A stretch of 64,000 nt of DNA from JABDQA01 sp963759125 (GCA_963759125.1 CAVWXN010000003.1:25632-89631); one strand, 5' to 3'. Shown: positions 26,407 to 36,238, counted from the first letter of the stretch. A program made the numbers and translations. The notes: generated by a model from the letters alone, not told the origin.

Positions 26407-29055
26407 TCAACTGTCCCTCAATCCCCGGTTGACGATCTCGTAGACATCGCGGGACAGTTTCATCTTTCTGATCCGCTTCAGGCTCTCGATCATCATCTCC
26501 TGCCTTCTTTTTTCATAGCGTTTCCAGGAAATCAAAGGAGTTGTCATCCGCGCAGCTATCTGTGGATTGATATCATCCAGTTTCAGAATGATATCAGCAA
26601 GGAATTCATAGCCCCTGCCGCTCAGGTGATGAAAATGCAGATGATTCTGACAAAATGCTCCAACCAAGGCTCGCACCTTGTTAGGGTTTTTGATCGAAAA
26701 TGCGGGGTGACCAAGAAGCTGATTTACTCTGTCGAAGGTGTCGTCGGCGCTCGAAAGTGCCTGCATGGTGAACCATTTGTCCATTACCAGTGGATGATTC
26801 ATCCATTTATCTTCAAAATCTCTGAACAATTGTTGCCGCTTATCGGTGACGAGGTGAGCCATGGTTGCCAGGACCGCTATTTGGTCGGTCATATTGGTGG
26901 CCTGGAAATATTGATTTTCGGCACGTGAAATCATTTTCTCATCAACCTGCCGGGCGCTGAGCAGGTAATCGAGGCAGGTGTTCTTTAGACTTCTGGCTCC
27001 AATGGCCTCCGGGCTTATCGAGTAAACAGAGTCATCTGTTTTTTCTTTATAGCAGTGCAGAAATTGATCACTCAGTCGATCGGCGAGTTCTTGTTTCACA
27101 AAGGAGCGCACGCCATGGAGGCGATCAGGATCAACGTCGGAAAGCGACAAGGCCAGATAAGCCTCTTCTGGCAATTGCAGGGCCAATGCGGTGAGCGCAT
27201 CATCACCAGATTGGCCGGTCAAAAGTGAGCCTGCAGCCTGAACAAACTCATTGTCGAGATTCATCTCAGTCCCTGCTGAAACCTTATCAACAAGGTCGAT
27301 GATGAGAGACTTGCTGAGAGAAAAAGAAGCATCCCAGCGATTGAAAAGATCGCTATCGTTGGCCATCAGTAAAGTGGTGGCTTCCCGGTCGTGTGGCTTG
27401 TTGATCTTGACCGGCGCCGAAAAGGAGCGCAGCAGCGAAACTTTTGGCCGGCACTGCAGTCCGGTAAACTGGTAGGTCTGTTTCTCCTCAGTGAGTTCCA
27501 GCAGGATTGAATTCCCTCTCTTTTCATATTCGCTGGTAAGCTGCTTCACCATATCGTTTCCTTCCGGGTCGAGGAGTCCCATGAGAATGGGAATATGAAA
27601 TGGGAGCTTCTCAGTCTGGCCGGGAGTTTCAGCTGTCTGCTGGATTAAAGTCAAGGTAAACTGACCAGCCTCGGTCCAAGACGTAGTCATGGTCAACACG
27701 GGAGTGCCTGCCTGCGAGTACCATCTTTTAAATTGCTCCAGGTCTCGGCCGGAGGCATCAGCCATAGCAGCCACGAAATCGTCACAGGTGACAGCTTGAC
27801 CGTCGTGTCGTTCGAAGTAGAGATCCATTCCTTTTCTGAAATTCTCGGCCCCAATCAGGGTATGGATCATACGTACGACTTCAGCGCCTTTGTTGTATAC
27901 GGTGACCGTGTAGAAATTGTTGATCTCCATATAGGTGTCAGGTCGAACCGGGTGGGCCATCGGTCCCTCATCCTCCCGGAACTGATACTGCCTGAGCACC
28001 CGGACATCTTTGATTCTCTGGACTGCACGAGAGTTCATATCGGCAGAGAACTCCTGGTCCCTGAAAACTGTCAAACCCTCTTTGAGGCTCAACTGAAACC
28101 AGTCGCGGCAGGTAACGCGGTTGCCGGTCCAATTGTGGAAATACTCGTGGGCAATGACCCCTTCGATGTTGAGATAATCCTGATCGGTTGCTGTTTCAGG
28201 GGAGGCCAAAACATATTTGGAGTTGAAGACATTGAGACCCTTATTTTCCATGGCGCCCATATTGAAATCATCTACCGCTACTATCATGTAACGGCCGAGA
28301 TCATATTCAAGCCCAAATATCTCTTCATCCCATTTCATCGATTTCTTCAGGGAGTTCATTGCATGCCCGCAGGTCCCCTGGTTTCGAGGTTCGGTATAGA
28401 TAAAGAGATCGACAGGGGTACCGGATTTAGTGACGAAGCTGTCTTGTTCGACAACCAGTTCTCCTGCCACCAGGGCAAAAAGATAGCTTGGTTTGGGAAA
28501 GGGATCCCGCCATTGAGCGAAGTGAAAGCCATTTTCGAGATTCCCTTCCTCTTCCAGATTTCCATTGGAAAGCAATACCGGGTACTTTTGCTGGTCTGCT
28601 TCAATCCTGGTGCTGAATCGGGCGAGCACATCGGGGCGGTCCGGATAATAGGTTATTCTTCTAAAACCTTCGGCTTCGCACTGGGTGCAGAATATTGAAG
28701 ATGACAAGTAGAGTCCGCTCAAACTGGTGTTTTCCTGCGGATTTAGAGTCGTGATTATCTCAAGTCCAAAACTGTCAGGAACTTCAAGGATCTGCAGTTC
28801 ATTCTCGGTAACGACCAGGCGGCCACTGTCGATCTCTTCACCGTCCAAAGAAACCTTGACCAACTCTAGGTTTGTACCGTAGAGAACTAAATCTGGGTTG
28901 TTTTTCTGTGCTGACGGATTCCTCTTTAGCTGTGAGCAGGCGGTTACTCGAGTACACTGCTCGTCCAGCCGAAACAGCAGGTCAATAGAGTCGACCAGGA
29001 ATTCAGGAGGCTGATAGTCACTTCTCTGGATGGTTTTAAACGATGGACTGTTCAC
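26407..29055 (-). CDS. pepN: Aminopeptidase N (M1 family)
   Basis: PepN removes N-terminal residues from peptides in the cytoplasm. The 882-residue protein has the exopeptidase motif GAMEN (267-271) and the zinc site HEYFH (303-307) with the third ligand Glu326 in KEGLT. The length fits the E. coli-type PepN with its long helical C-terminal domain. It is transcribed divergently from dapL. A 321-codon open frame on the opposite strand is only a shadow of this gene. Confidence 0.95.
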   Translation of the reverse strand: MNSPSFKTIQRSDYQPPEFLVDSIDLLFRLDEQCTRVTACSQLKRNPSAQKNNPDLVLYGTNLELVKVSLDGEEIDSGRLVVTENELQILEVPDSFGLEIITTLNPQENTSLSGLYLSSSIFCTQCEAEGFRRITYYPDRPDVLARFSTRIEADQQKYPVLLSNGNLEEEGNLENGFHFAQWRDPFPKPSYLFALVAGELVVEQDSFVTKSGTPVDLFIYTEPRNQGTCGHAMNSLKKSMKWDEEIFGLEYDLGRYMIVAVDDFNMGAMENKGLNVFNSKYVLASPETATDQDYLNIEGVIAHEYFHNWTGNRVTCRDWFQLSLKEGLTVFRDQEFSADMNSRAVQRIKDVRVLRQYQFREDEGPMAHPVRPDTYMEINNFYTVTVYNKGAEVVRMIHTLIGAENFRKGMDLYFERHDGQAVTCDDFVAAMADASGRDLEQFKRWYSQAGTPVLTMTTSWTEAGQFTLTLIQQTAETPGQTEKLPFHIPILMGLLDPEGNDMVKQLTSEYEKRGNSILLELTEEKQTYQFTGLQCRPKVSLLRSFSAPVKINKPHDREATTLLMANDSDLFNRWDASFSLSKSLIIDLVDKVSAGTEMNLDNEFVQAAGSLLTGQSGDDALTALALQLPEEAYLALSLSDVDPDRLHGVRSFVKQELADRLSDQFLHCYKEKTDDSVYSISPEAIGARSLKNTCLDYLLSARQVDEKMISRAENQYFQATNMTDQIAVLATMAHLVTDKRQQLFRDFEDKWMNHPLVMDKWFTMQALSSADDTFDRVNQLLGHPAFSIKNPNKVRALVGAFCQNHLHFHHLSGRGYEFLADIILKLDDINPQIAARMTTPLISWKRYEKRRQEMMIESLKRIRKMKLSRDVYEIVNRGLRDS

Positions 29056-29101
29056 TGACTCCTCTCAATTTAGAGCGGGTTTATCTTTACACTTCAGATT
29101 G

Positions 29102-29129
29102 TTGACATCACAGGGGATTCAATTATACT
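29102..29129 (+). promoter_or_regulatory. Sigma-70 promoter of dapL
   Basis: A perfect -35 box TTGACA (29102-29107) is separated by 16 bases from a near-consensus -10 box TATACT (29124-29129). The dapL ATG is at 29248, so the leader would be about 110 bases. I see no known riboswitch fold in it. Confidence 0.7.
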
Positions 29130-29247
29130 TGACTTCCTTCTTGATGATCTGCTAACCGATACGCTCATATCTGTAATCATCATCATGAGTTTTTCGAGGT
29201 CCCGTCGCTGAGCTAAGGGCCAAATTTATCACAATAAGGTATACGAA

Positions 29248-30471
29248 ATGATTAAAATCAACGAACACTTCAATAAACTTCAAGCCTCCTATCTCTTTTC
29301 CGACATTGCCAAAAGGGTGAGCCGGTACCAGGAAGATAACCCGGATAAAACGATCATCAAACTCGGCATCGGTGATGTAACCAACCCCCTCCCCCCAGCC
29401 TGTATTGAGGCATTTCATAAGGCCGTAGACGAAATGGCTGGTGAGGAAGGATTCCGTGGTTATGGGCCGGAACAAGGCTATGAGTTTCTGAGAGAAGTTA
29501 TCGCTGCCGACGATTTCAAGGCCCGTGGGGCAGACATAGGCAGCGACGAAATTTTTGTTTCCGATGGCGCCAAATGTGATACCGGTAACTTTCAGGAGCT
29601 TTTCAGTTCGGACAGTGTCATCGCTATTCCCGATCCTGTCTACCCCGTGTATCTGGACACCAATGTCATGGCTGGCCGCACCGGATCATTTTCTGACGGT
29701 CGTTATGAAGGAGTGGTATATCTTGAGTCGACCCGTGAAAACAATTTTGTTCCCTCCCTTCCCCGCCAGCCAGTCGATCTCATTTATCTGTGCTTTCCCA
29801 ACAATCCAACAGGATCAACGATCAGCACAGAAGAACTGAAAACCTGGGTTGACTTTGCCCGCCAGAACAAGGCTCTTATCCTTTTTGATGCAGCTTATGA
29901 GGCCTTTATTAAGGACGATTCCCTGCCGAAAACAATTTACGAGATCGAAGGCGCCGAGGAAGTGGCGGTGGAATTCAGAAGTTTTTCTAAAAGCGGTGGC
30001 TTTACCGGTACCCGCTGTGCCTATACAGTCGTGCCCAAAGCCTGTGCCGCCTATATCGAGGACGGTACACCCCAGTCCCTGCACGGACTGTGGAATCGCA
30101 GGCATTGCACCAAATTCAACGGCGTCTCCTATCCGGTCCAGCGCGCCGCTGAAGCTCTCTACAGCCCGGAAGGAAAACAGCAAGCGCAGGCACTGGTCGA
30201 CTCTTATATGAAAAATGCCCGACTCATTCGTGCTGCCATGTCCGATTTAGGCTTTACCTGCGTTGGCGGTGACAACTCACCCTATATCTGGATCGAAGGA
30301 AACATGGATTCCTGGAAATTCTTCGATTTGCTGCTCGATAAAGCAGGAGTAGTCTGCACGCCGGGAGCTGGGTTTGGCAAGTGCGGGGAGGGATATATTC
30401 GCCTTTCTGCCTTCAATTCGTTTGAAAATGTCAGCCTGGCGATGGACAGAATTAAAAATTCACTCGCCTGA
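29248..30471 (+). CDS. dapL: LL-diaminopimelate aminotransferase
   Basis: DapL converts tetrahydrodipicolinate directly to LL-diaminopimelate for lysine and peptidoglycan, bypassing the succinyl or acetyl routes. The 407-residue PLP enzyme starts MIKINEHFNKLQASYLFSDI, typical for the family. It has SDGAKCDTGN, LCFPNNPTGS, and the PLP-lysine segment FRSFSKSGGFTGTRC. An AAGGT ribosome-binding site lies before the ATG. It stands alone behind its own promoter. Confidence 0.94.
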   Translation: MIKINEHFNKLQASYLFSDIAKRVSRYQEDNPDKTIIKLGIGDVTNPLPPACIEAFHKAVDEMAGEEGFRGYGPEQGYEFLREVIAADDFKARGADIGSDEIFVSDGAKCDTGNFQELFSSDSVIAIPDPVYPVYLDTNVMAGRTGSFSDGRYEGVVYLESTRENNFVPSLPRQPVDLIYLCFPNNPTGSTISTEELKTWVDFARQNKALILFDAAYEAFIKDDSLPKTIYEIEGAEEVAVEFRSFSKSGGFTGTRCAYTVVPKACAAYIEDGTPQSLHGLWNRRHCTKFNGVSYPVQRAAEALYSPEGKQQAQALVDSYMKNARLIRAAMSDLGFTCVGGDNSPYIWIEGNMDSWKFFDLLLDKAGVVCTPGAGFGKCGEGYIRLSAFNSFENVSLAMDRIKNSLA

Positions 30472-30504
30472 ATTGGGCTAGCTGTCATGAGCCGGTGGTA
30501 AAGG

Positions 30505-31444
30505 TTATGTATCAGTCAATACTGCCGGCTTGAAACTGATGCGCTCTTCCTTGCCGTTCATTTCAATGACCTCCACCACCTCAGCATGTTCATCGAGCCA
30601 GCCGAGAACCCCTTCAACCAGCCGTTCAGGGGCTGAGGCTCCAGCCGTGATACCGACGCTTGTCACGCCTTTAAGCCAGGACGGGTCAATGTCGTCACGG
30701 TCGTCAATCAGGTGACTTAGCCCGCCTGATTTCTTGGCAACGTCTCGCAATCTGTTGGAATTGGAACTATTTTTCGATCCCACCACGAGGATGAGGTCGC
30801 ACTCTTTGGCAAGGTAGGTAACCGCATTTTGCCGATTCTGGGTGGCGTAACATATATTTGATTTAACCGGCCCTTTGATGCCAGGGAACCTTTGCTCGAG
30901 AATCGACTTGATGCCGACAACATCGTCCTGGCTAAGTGTAGTCTGAGTTACATAGGCGGTCTTCTCAGGGGTGGCGACCTCTAGATTTTCGGCCTCGGCT
31001 TTGCTGGCCACAACATGGACCCTTCCCGTAACCCTTCCCGCGGTACCAACCACTTCAGGATGCCCGTGATGGCCGATGATTATCACATCAAATCCCTGGT
31101 CGTGATATTTCTCAACCATTTGATGGATACTGGTAACCAACGGGCAGGTAGCATCGATAGTTCTCAGGCCAAGTTGGCGGGCCTGTTCTTCCGTTTCAAC
31201 AGAGACTCCATGGGCTGAGAAAATACAGATCTCCCCCTGAAGGTATTTCAGAAAGGTGTTTGACAAATTTTGCACCCTGCTTTTCCAATTCTGAGATCAC
31301 ATGTTTGTTATGAACAATCTCGTGCAGGACATAGACGGGAGCACCTTGTGATTTTATAGTAAGATTTACCGTCTCGATTGCCCGCACGACACCGGCACAG
31401 AAGCCTCTCGGTGATGCCAGGATGACTCTGATTGCCGCCTTCAT
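30505..31444 (-). CDS. ispH: 4-hydroxy-3-methylbut-2-enyl diphosphate reductase, one frameshift
   Basis: IspH makes IPP and DMAPP in the last step of the MEP isoprenoid pathway. The three [4Fe-4S] cysteines are all present: RGFCAGV (Cys16), IDATCPLVT and SNICYATQ. EIVHNKHV and FSAHGVS are also seen. The frame breaks within a run of five C bases (plus strand 31233-31237). With four, the protein reads LSEIPSGEICIFSAHGVS and has about 312 residues. The gene is normally essential, so a sequencing or assembly insertion is the more likely explanation. Confidence 0.88.
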
Positions 31445-31457
31445 GAAGGTCCTTTTA

Positions 31458-31952
31458 TTACGTGATGTTCGGTACGATGAGCACGGGAAGCTTCGAATGA
31501 CGTGTGACCCGGCGGGTTGAAGATCCCGTCACATCGTTACCCAAAATTGAACGGCTGGATTTGCCCATCACAATAATATCCGCGTTATGTTTATCGGCAG
31601 CTTTTATGATCTCCTCGCTTATTCTGCCGCTTACAACAAGTATTTCCTTGACTCGTCCACTGGCGATATTTGGAGAATCAAGCTCATCCCTACAGAAATC
31701 CTCGAGACGTTTTTTCATCTCGCTGAGTACTGATTTCATGCCGTCCTGGTAAACTTTTTCGGCCTCACCTTCAGGCAGATAGGTGTCTACAACCGCCTGC
31801 ATTGCGCTGCTCATGTGCTCAACGATATGAAGCATGATGATATCGGCATCAAATTTTTGAGCAAGACTCAATGCGGATCTAAACACCGGTCGGGTGTTTT
31901 TCCCTAAATCTGTTGCATACAGAATCCTTTTGAATTCGGGTAATGTGGGCAT
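31458..31952 (-). CDS. Universal stress protein (UspA family)
   Basis: The ATG at 31952 has an AGAGGTAAGGAT ribosome-binding site and begins MPTLPEFKRILYATDLG; an earlier in-frame ATG adds unconserved residues. The 164-residue protein has the ATP-binding type motif GKSSRSILGNDVTGSSTRRV near the C-terminus. The role under stress is not defined. It is 13 bases upstream of ispH on the same strand and may share its transcript. Confidence 0.87.
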   Translation of the reverse strand: MPTLPEFKRILYATDLGKNTRPVFRSALSLAQKFDADIIMLHIVEHMSSAMQAVVDTYLPEGEAEKVYQDGMKSVLSEMKKRLEDFCRDELDSPNIASGRVKEILVVSGRISEEIIKAADKHNADIIVMGKSSRSILGNDVTGSSTRRVTRHSKLPVLIVPNIT

Positions 31953-32204
31953 ATCCTTACCTCTGTTGTTTTTGATCTTTAACAACGCTTCCTACCACAA
32001 TAAGACCACCATCACGATTTGCCAGAGTTGTTGATCGATCTGATGATCATCTGTTCAATTCAAAGCGGATAGAAAATAATAATAATCTTAAGATAGTGAA
32101 AGGCGCCGGCAAGATTTTCAGTTGATTGCTGAAAGAGGCGGTAAGGAGCGCTGAAACCTTAATAAGGTGATGAAAGAGACTGTCCGAAAAATATCAAAAC
32201 GTAA

Positions 32205-32249
32205 GGCTTTCGGTGAGGCGCACAATCAAATCGCCTTACACCGAAAGCC
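32205..32249 (-). terminator. Terminator hairpin after the TRAP operon
   Basis: GGCTTTCGGTG and CACCGAAAGCC form an 11-bp stem, extended with a small bulge by AGGCG/CGCCT. On the minus strand it lies 11 bases after the dctM stop and is followed by a T-rich stretch (TTACGTTTTG). It is the likely end of the dctPQM transcript. Confidence 0.65.
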
Positions 32250-32260
32250 AAACACCAGTA

Positions 32261-33883
32261 TTATTGCGTTATAATCTCAGGTCCCATAATGCTGTAGGGC
32301 AGGAAAGTGGACAGCCAGGGCACGTAGGTGACGATGATCAAGAAAAGGAAAAGAACCATAACAAATGGCAAAGCGGCTCGCACTACTTTGGCAAGGCTCA
32401 TCCCGGTGATACCTGAGGTTACAAAAAGATTGAGACCAATCGGCGGGGTGATCATCCCTATTTCCATGTTGACGACCATGATAATACCGAGATGTATCGG
32501 GTCTATACCAAGTTCCATCGCAATCGGGAAAACAACAGGGGCGACAATTACCAGCAGACCTGAAGGTTCCATAAACTGCCCGCCAATGAGCAGCAGGATG
32601 TTTACTATAATGAGAAAGGTGAACCAGTTAAAGCCCACGCTGAGCATCCATTCCGTCACTTCTTGAGGGATTCTTTCAGCCGATAGGGTGTGAGCGAAAA
32701 GCAGTGCATTGGCGATGATAAACATCAGCATCACCGTAGTCTTGGTGCCGTCCAGAATTGTTTTGCGAGTTTCAGAGCCAAACAGGGCAGGAAAGAACTG
32801 TTTAACGAGAAGCCAGAGGTTTCGTCTCCACACCGACATTCCAGATAAGAAACAGGTCATAATGGAAATGTTCTGTTTCCTGCTCTGCTGTAAATAGCTG
32901 ACTACCATGATAATCAGGCCTATGATGATACCGACGATTGCTCTTTGAGTAGCGGAGGCCGTAATAGTTTCGGAATTTGCCGTTGCAAAGAAAGAAATTA
33001 TCATCCAGAACAGAAAAAAGGAGACTGCGTAAACTGAGCCGTTGAATCCTGCCCGCGCTTCAGCACTGTCAGATTCCATTACCCAGGGTGTTTCTTTCAG
33101 GGGACCCATATCCCTATAAACGAATAAGGCAACGAATATAGAGTATACGGCCGCTACAACAGCAGCCTCGGTCGGGGTGAAGACCCCCCCGTATATGCCT
33201 CCCATGATGATGACGATGAGAAACAATCCCCAGCTGGCCTCTTTTGCACCGTTAAATAGTGCTGTAAATCCCTTCCAATCCTCAGCGGGTAATTTTTTGA
33301 TTTTAGCAACAATATAGATTGCCAGCATAAGCATGCCGCCTGCCAGAAATCCTGGTATCACGCCTGCTAGAAACATTCGGCCTACCGAAACATCTGTGGC
33401 GGCAGCATACACAACCATCACAATTGAAGGCGGAATAAGAATGCCCAAGGTCCCGGCGTTGGCGATGATTCCGGCGGCAAATTCCTTTGAGTAGCCGACC
33501 TGTCTCATCCCTGCGATGGCAATGGTACCTATGGCCACAACGGTCGCCGGTGAGGAGCCGGACAAGGCTGCGAACATCATACAGGAGAGGACGGAAGCCA
33601 TCGCCAAGCCACCCTGAAAATGACCGACACTGGCGATGGCGAAGGTGATCAATCGTTTCGCCACACCACCCGTCGACATAAAAGAGGAGGCAAGAACAAA
33701 GAAAGGTATTGCCAGCAGAGTGTAATGCTGACCAGCCCCAAAGAGCGAAATGGCAACGGACGAAAGTGAATCGTGAGAGAACAGGGTGATGAACAATATC
33801 GAGGACAACCCTAAAGAAATGCCTACGGGTAACCCGAGGAAAAGGAGAGTAAGTACCAGAATGAATAGTATCAATGCTTCCAT
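32261..33883 (-). CDS. dctM: TRAP transporter large permease (DctM), with a long insertion
   Basis: DctM is the 12-helix channel subunit that imports the substrate with sodium. The start (LFILVLTLLFLGLPVGISLGLSSI) and the repeats typical of DctM are present, with FAALSGSSPATVVAIG and GILIPPSI in the first half. The second half has NMEIGMITPPIGLNLFVTSG. At 540 residues it is about 110 longer than usual. The extra part, about residues 260-385, holds two predicted membrane helices and a loop between the two halves. It follows dctQ by 18 bases. Confidence 0.9.
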   Translation of the reverse strand: MEALILFILVLTLLFLGLPVGISLGLSSILFITLFSHDSLSSVAISLFGAGQHYTLLAIPFFVLASSFMSTGGVAKRLITFAIASVGHFQGGLAMASVLSCMMFAALSGSSPATVVAIGTIAIAGMRQVGYSKEFAAGIIANAGTLGILIPPSIVMVVYAAATDVSVGRMFLAGVIPGFLAGGMLMLAIYIVAKIKKLPAEDWKGFTALFNGAKEASWGLFLIVIIMGGIYGGVFTPTEAAVVAAVYSIFVALFVYRDMGPLKETPWVMESDSAEARAGFNGSVYAVSFFLFWMIISFFATANSETITASATQRAIVGIIIGLIIMVVSYLQQSRKQNISIMTCFLSGMSVWRRNLWLLVKQFFPALFGSETRKTILDGTKTTVMLMFIIANALLFAHTLSAERIPQEVTEWMLSVGFNWFTFLIIVNILLLIGGQFMEPSGLLVIVAPVVFPIAMELGIDPIHLGIIMVVNMEIGMITPPIGLNLFVTSGITGMSLAKVVRAALPFVMVLFLFLIIVTYVPWLSTFLPYSIMGPEIITQ

Positions 33884-33901
33884 AATTTCCCTTTCTTTGG
33901 G

Positions 33902-34579
33902 CTAGTCTTTTAGTACGTTCAAATTCTCTTCAACGAGGTCTTTGGCTTCATGGCCGCTGATTAAGGTGTCTCTCTTCCCTCGCCAAATATCAATGAAAGC
34001 CTGTAGTGAACGGAAGGACAATAAAGCAAGGCTTATGGGAAGGACGACCAGCACGAGCCAGCGGTGAACACGCGGCTGAATGTCGAACATCTCTTGCATA
34101 AACAATGGATATCGGAGTTCTTCTGAGCCGATGCCCACTTTCCACATTTTCAACCAGTATTCTATTGCACCACCCTTAACATCAACACCGAGCATAGCAA
34201 GCCAGGTTGAATCAAGAAGCAGCAAACCGTATATCATTGCGGCAAAGGCGCCGAACAAGGAGAGTATCTTTGAGATCTTTTTGGGAACCGCGTTCAATAC
34301 TATGTCAACTCCGAGATGGAGTCCGACTTTTATGCCATAGCCCATTCCCAAGAGAATGAGCCAGGAGAAAGCAACCGTATTATATTCAAGTGCTGCCGCC
34401 CAGCCTGTATTAAACCCGTATCTCGCAACAACCTGGCCGAAAGAAACAAGCATGATTGAGGTAATGATAAAGACAAGCAAGTTTTCTTCTGCCCTGTCGA
34501 CGAAATTCGGAAAGAGCTTCTCTAATCCCCAGATGACAAGAATGAGAATTAAAAGATACACATGTGGCCAGAGCACCAT
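33902..34579 (-). CDS. dctQ: TRAP transporter small permease (DctQ)
   Basis: This 225-residue membrane protein has the four-helix DctQ layout with an extra cytoplasmic tail, and starts with the helix VYLLILILVIWGLEKLF. A perfect AAGGAGG ribosome-binding site lies before the ATG. The middle part (about residues 110-160) is longer than the family norm and carries a loop with charged residues. It works with DctM and the periplasmic binding protein encoded upstream. Confidence 0.85.
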   Translation of the reverse strand: MVLWPHVYLLILILVIWGLEKLFPNFVDRAEENLLVFIITSIMLVSFGQVVARYGFNTGWAAALEYNTVAFSWLILLGMGYGIKVGLHLGVDIVLNAVPKKISKILSLFGAFAAMIYGLLLLDSTWLAMLGVDVKGGAIEYWLKMWKVGIGSEELRYPLFMQEMFDIQPRVHRWLVLVVLPISLALLSFRSLQAFIDIWRGKRDTLISGHEAKDLVEENLNVLKD

Positions 34580-34613
34580 GGAAGCCTCCTTGAAAATGAA
34601 TAAAGGGGCAGAG

Positions 34614-34647
34614 ACTTAGGTCATCGCCACATGGCGATGACCTAAGT
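34614..34647 (-). promoter_or_regulatory. Strong intergenic hairpin between dctP and dctQ
   Basis: Two 16-base arms (34614-34629 and 34632-34647) are perfectly complementary, containing CTTAGGTCATCGCC and its complement around a tiny CA centre. There is no T run, so it does not look like a full terminator. In other dctPQM operons a stem-loop here is thought to stabilise or partly terminate the mRNA, so that binding protein is made in excess over permease. The same role is likely here. Confidence 0.75.
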
Positions 34648-34663
34648 AAGAAATTATTTGTGA

Positions 34664-35668
34664 TTAGGAGTTAGCTGCAGCTTCAATATAATCTGCACCA
34701 ATTCCTTTCTCAAACTGTTTCCAGACGGGCTTCATTGCATCGACCCATTCTTTACGCTGTTCCGGGGTCAATTCGTTAATCTTGCCGCCGGATTTGATAA
34801 TATTCTGCTTATTTGTTTCCTCTTTGGCCTTTACGCTCTCGTTTGCTTCCATGGTAACCGAATCGCAAATGGCCAGGAATTTTTCACGGACATCAGGCTT
34901 CAGGCTATCCAGAAAGTCTGTTGAGGTCATAAAGAGATAGGCGAGAACCTGATGACTGGTCTCCGTGGTGCTGTCCTGGACCTCAAAGAATTTCTTTGTA
35001 TAGATATTCGACCAGGTGTTTTCCTGCCCATCAACGACGCCAGTCTGCAAGGCGCCGTAAACTTCTGCAAATGCCATCGGCTGAGGAGATGCGCCCATGG
35101 CGGAAATCATCGCTTTGGCAACATCAGAGGTCTGAACCCTGAATTTCAAACCTTCAGCGTCTGAAGGAACGAGCAGCGGCTTGTTTGCAGAAAAGTATTT
35201 CATACCGGACAGCCAGTAGCCCAGGCCAACAAAGCCGACATCACTCATGGAGTTCAGCAGTTCTTTGCCTTTCTCGGCGGTCATGAACCTGATAGCCTGA
35301 TCCATGTCTTTGAACAGAAACGGGAGATCGAAAATGCCTAATTTAGGTGTATAGGAGCCGAATTTTGACAGAGACGGCGCCAGTAATTGGACGTCGCCAA
35401 GAAGCAGTGCTTCAAGTTCTTTACTATCTCCGAAAAGTGTGGAGTTGGGGTATACCTCAACGCACATTTCACCATTCAGTTCCTTGTTGACTCTCTCTGC
35501 CAGATTGTTTGAGGCTACGACTTTCGGATGCGTGGTACCGCCAGTCACATGACTGAGCTTGACAACAACTTCGCCACTATCGCATTGAGCCGATGCTGAA
35601 ACAGCAGTTAAACCGAGAGCAAGGGCCGCAAAACCTGCGACAGCTACTTTGAATTTCAGTTTGTTCAT
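34664..35668 (-). CDS. dctP: TRAP transporter substrate-binding protein (DctP family)
   Basis: The 334-residue protein has a signal peptide (KFKVAVAGFAALALGLTAVSASA) and a mature DctP fold. It shows KLSHVTGGTTHPK, NSTLFGDSKELEALLLGDVQ, the conserved arginine region GLKFRVQTSD, and GALQTGVVDGQENTWSN. The arginine normally pairs with the substrate carboxylate, so a C4-dicarboxylate or other organic acid is likely, but the ligand cannot be read from sequence. An AGGAG ribosome-binding site precedes the ATG. It is the first gene of the operon. Confidence 0.9.
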   Translation of the reverse strand: MNKLKFKVAVAGFAALALGLTAVSASAQCDSGEVVVKLSHVTGGTTHPKVVASNNLAERVNKELNGEMCVEVYPNSTLFGDSKELEALLLGDVQLLAPSLSKFGSYTPKLGIFDLPFLFKDMDQAIRFMTAEKGKELLNSMSDVGFVGLGYWLSGMKYFSANKPLLVPSDAEGLKFRVQTSDVAKAMISAMGASPQPMAFAEVYGALQTGVVDGQENTWSNIYTKKFFEVQDSTTETSHQVLAYLFMTSTDFLDSLKPDVREKFLAICDSVTMEANESVKAKEETNKQNIIKSGGKINELTPEQRKEWVDAMKPVWKQFEKGIGADYIEAAANS

Positions 35669-35700
35669 AGTACTAATCTCCTGTTTTTGGGTGGGGGTTA

Positions 35701-35731
35701 GTTTTGTTTCAAGAATTTCTTACAACAAAAC
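35701..35731 (-). promoter_or_regulatory. 31-bp palindrome at the dctPQM promoter
   Basis: GTTTTGTT and AACAAAAC at the ends, with AAGAA and TTCTT inside, make a near-perfect 31-base inverted repeat, 33 bases before the dctP start. A TTGACT box (35737-35742, minus strand) lies just upstream, so the palindrome covers the likely -10 and start region. That is where a repressor would bind. No regulator gene is next to the operon, so the protein involved is unknown. Confidence 0.55.
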
Positions 35732-35742
35732 ATCTGAGTCAA

Positions 35743-36238
35743 CCACACTCACGATGAGCTGGGAAAAATGACCGGAGACGTCACAATGTGCAGTAACGTC
35801 TTCAAGATGGGTATAAGGTAGCATACTGAGGCTTTTTATGAACCCCAGTTGAGCAGATCCTTATTCCATCCATTTTACTCAGGTCGTCGTGAGTCTATTA
35901 GATTTTCATAGGAGGGTCAAGCATTCCCAGGCCCTTACCTCCTTTTTCACTATACTTTGCTTGTTTCAGTTACAATTGACGTCAACATGCCAAAGTACAT
36001 TTATCAAAGCCAGACGATATTGCTCTGGCATTCGAACTCGAGGTTACTACAAAAAAGTGTCTGGAATTGAAATGCTAATTTATACTACGCGGTGGTATAC
36101 TATTCAAGATCTGATAATTAAATTTGCGTATTAATAGATTATAATTCGAAAATCGCCATGGACAAGGTATTAACAGAGAAGCTGGTCGGGGAAACACATG
36201 ATACCTCATGCCATTATGTATAAAACAGACTCAATCCG
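35743..36238. other. Non-coding gap between hisHF and dctP
   Basis: I see no supported gene in these roughly 500 bases. An 81-codon open frame on the plus strand (35889-36134) has no ribosome-binding site and no family-like sequence, and I take it as chance. The gap lies upstream of the dctP promoter and downstream of hisHF. Confidence 0.5.

Noticed and set aside
27733..28698. 321-codon open frame on the plus strand
   Set aside because: It lies wholly antisense to pepN, whose zinc-site and GAMEN motifs are intact; the antisense product has no family-like sequence or start site.
35889..36134. 81-codon plus-strand frame between hisHF and dctP
   Set aside because: No recognisable family, no start signal, and it sits in a gap that otherwise looks non-coding.
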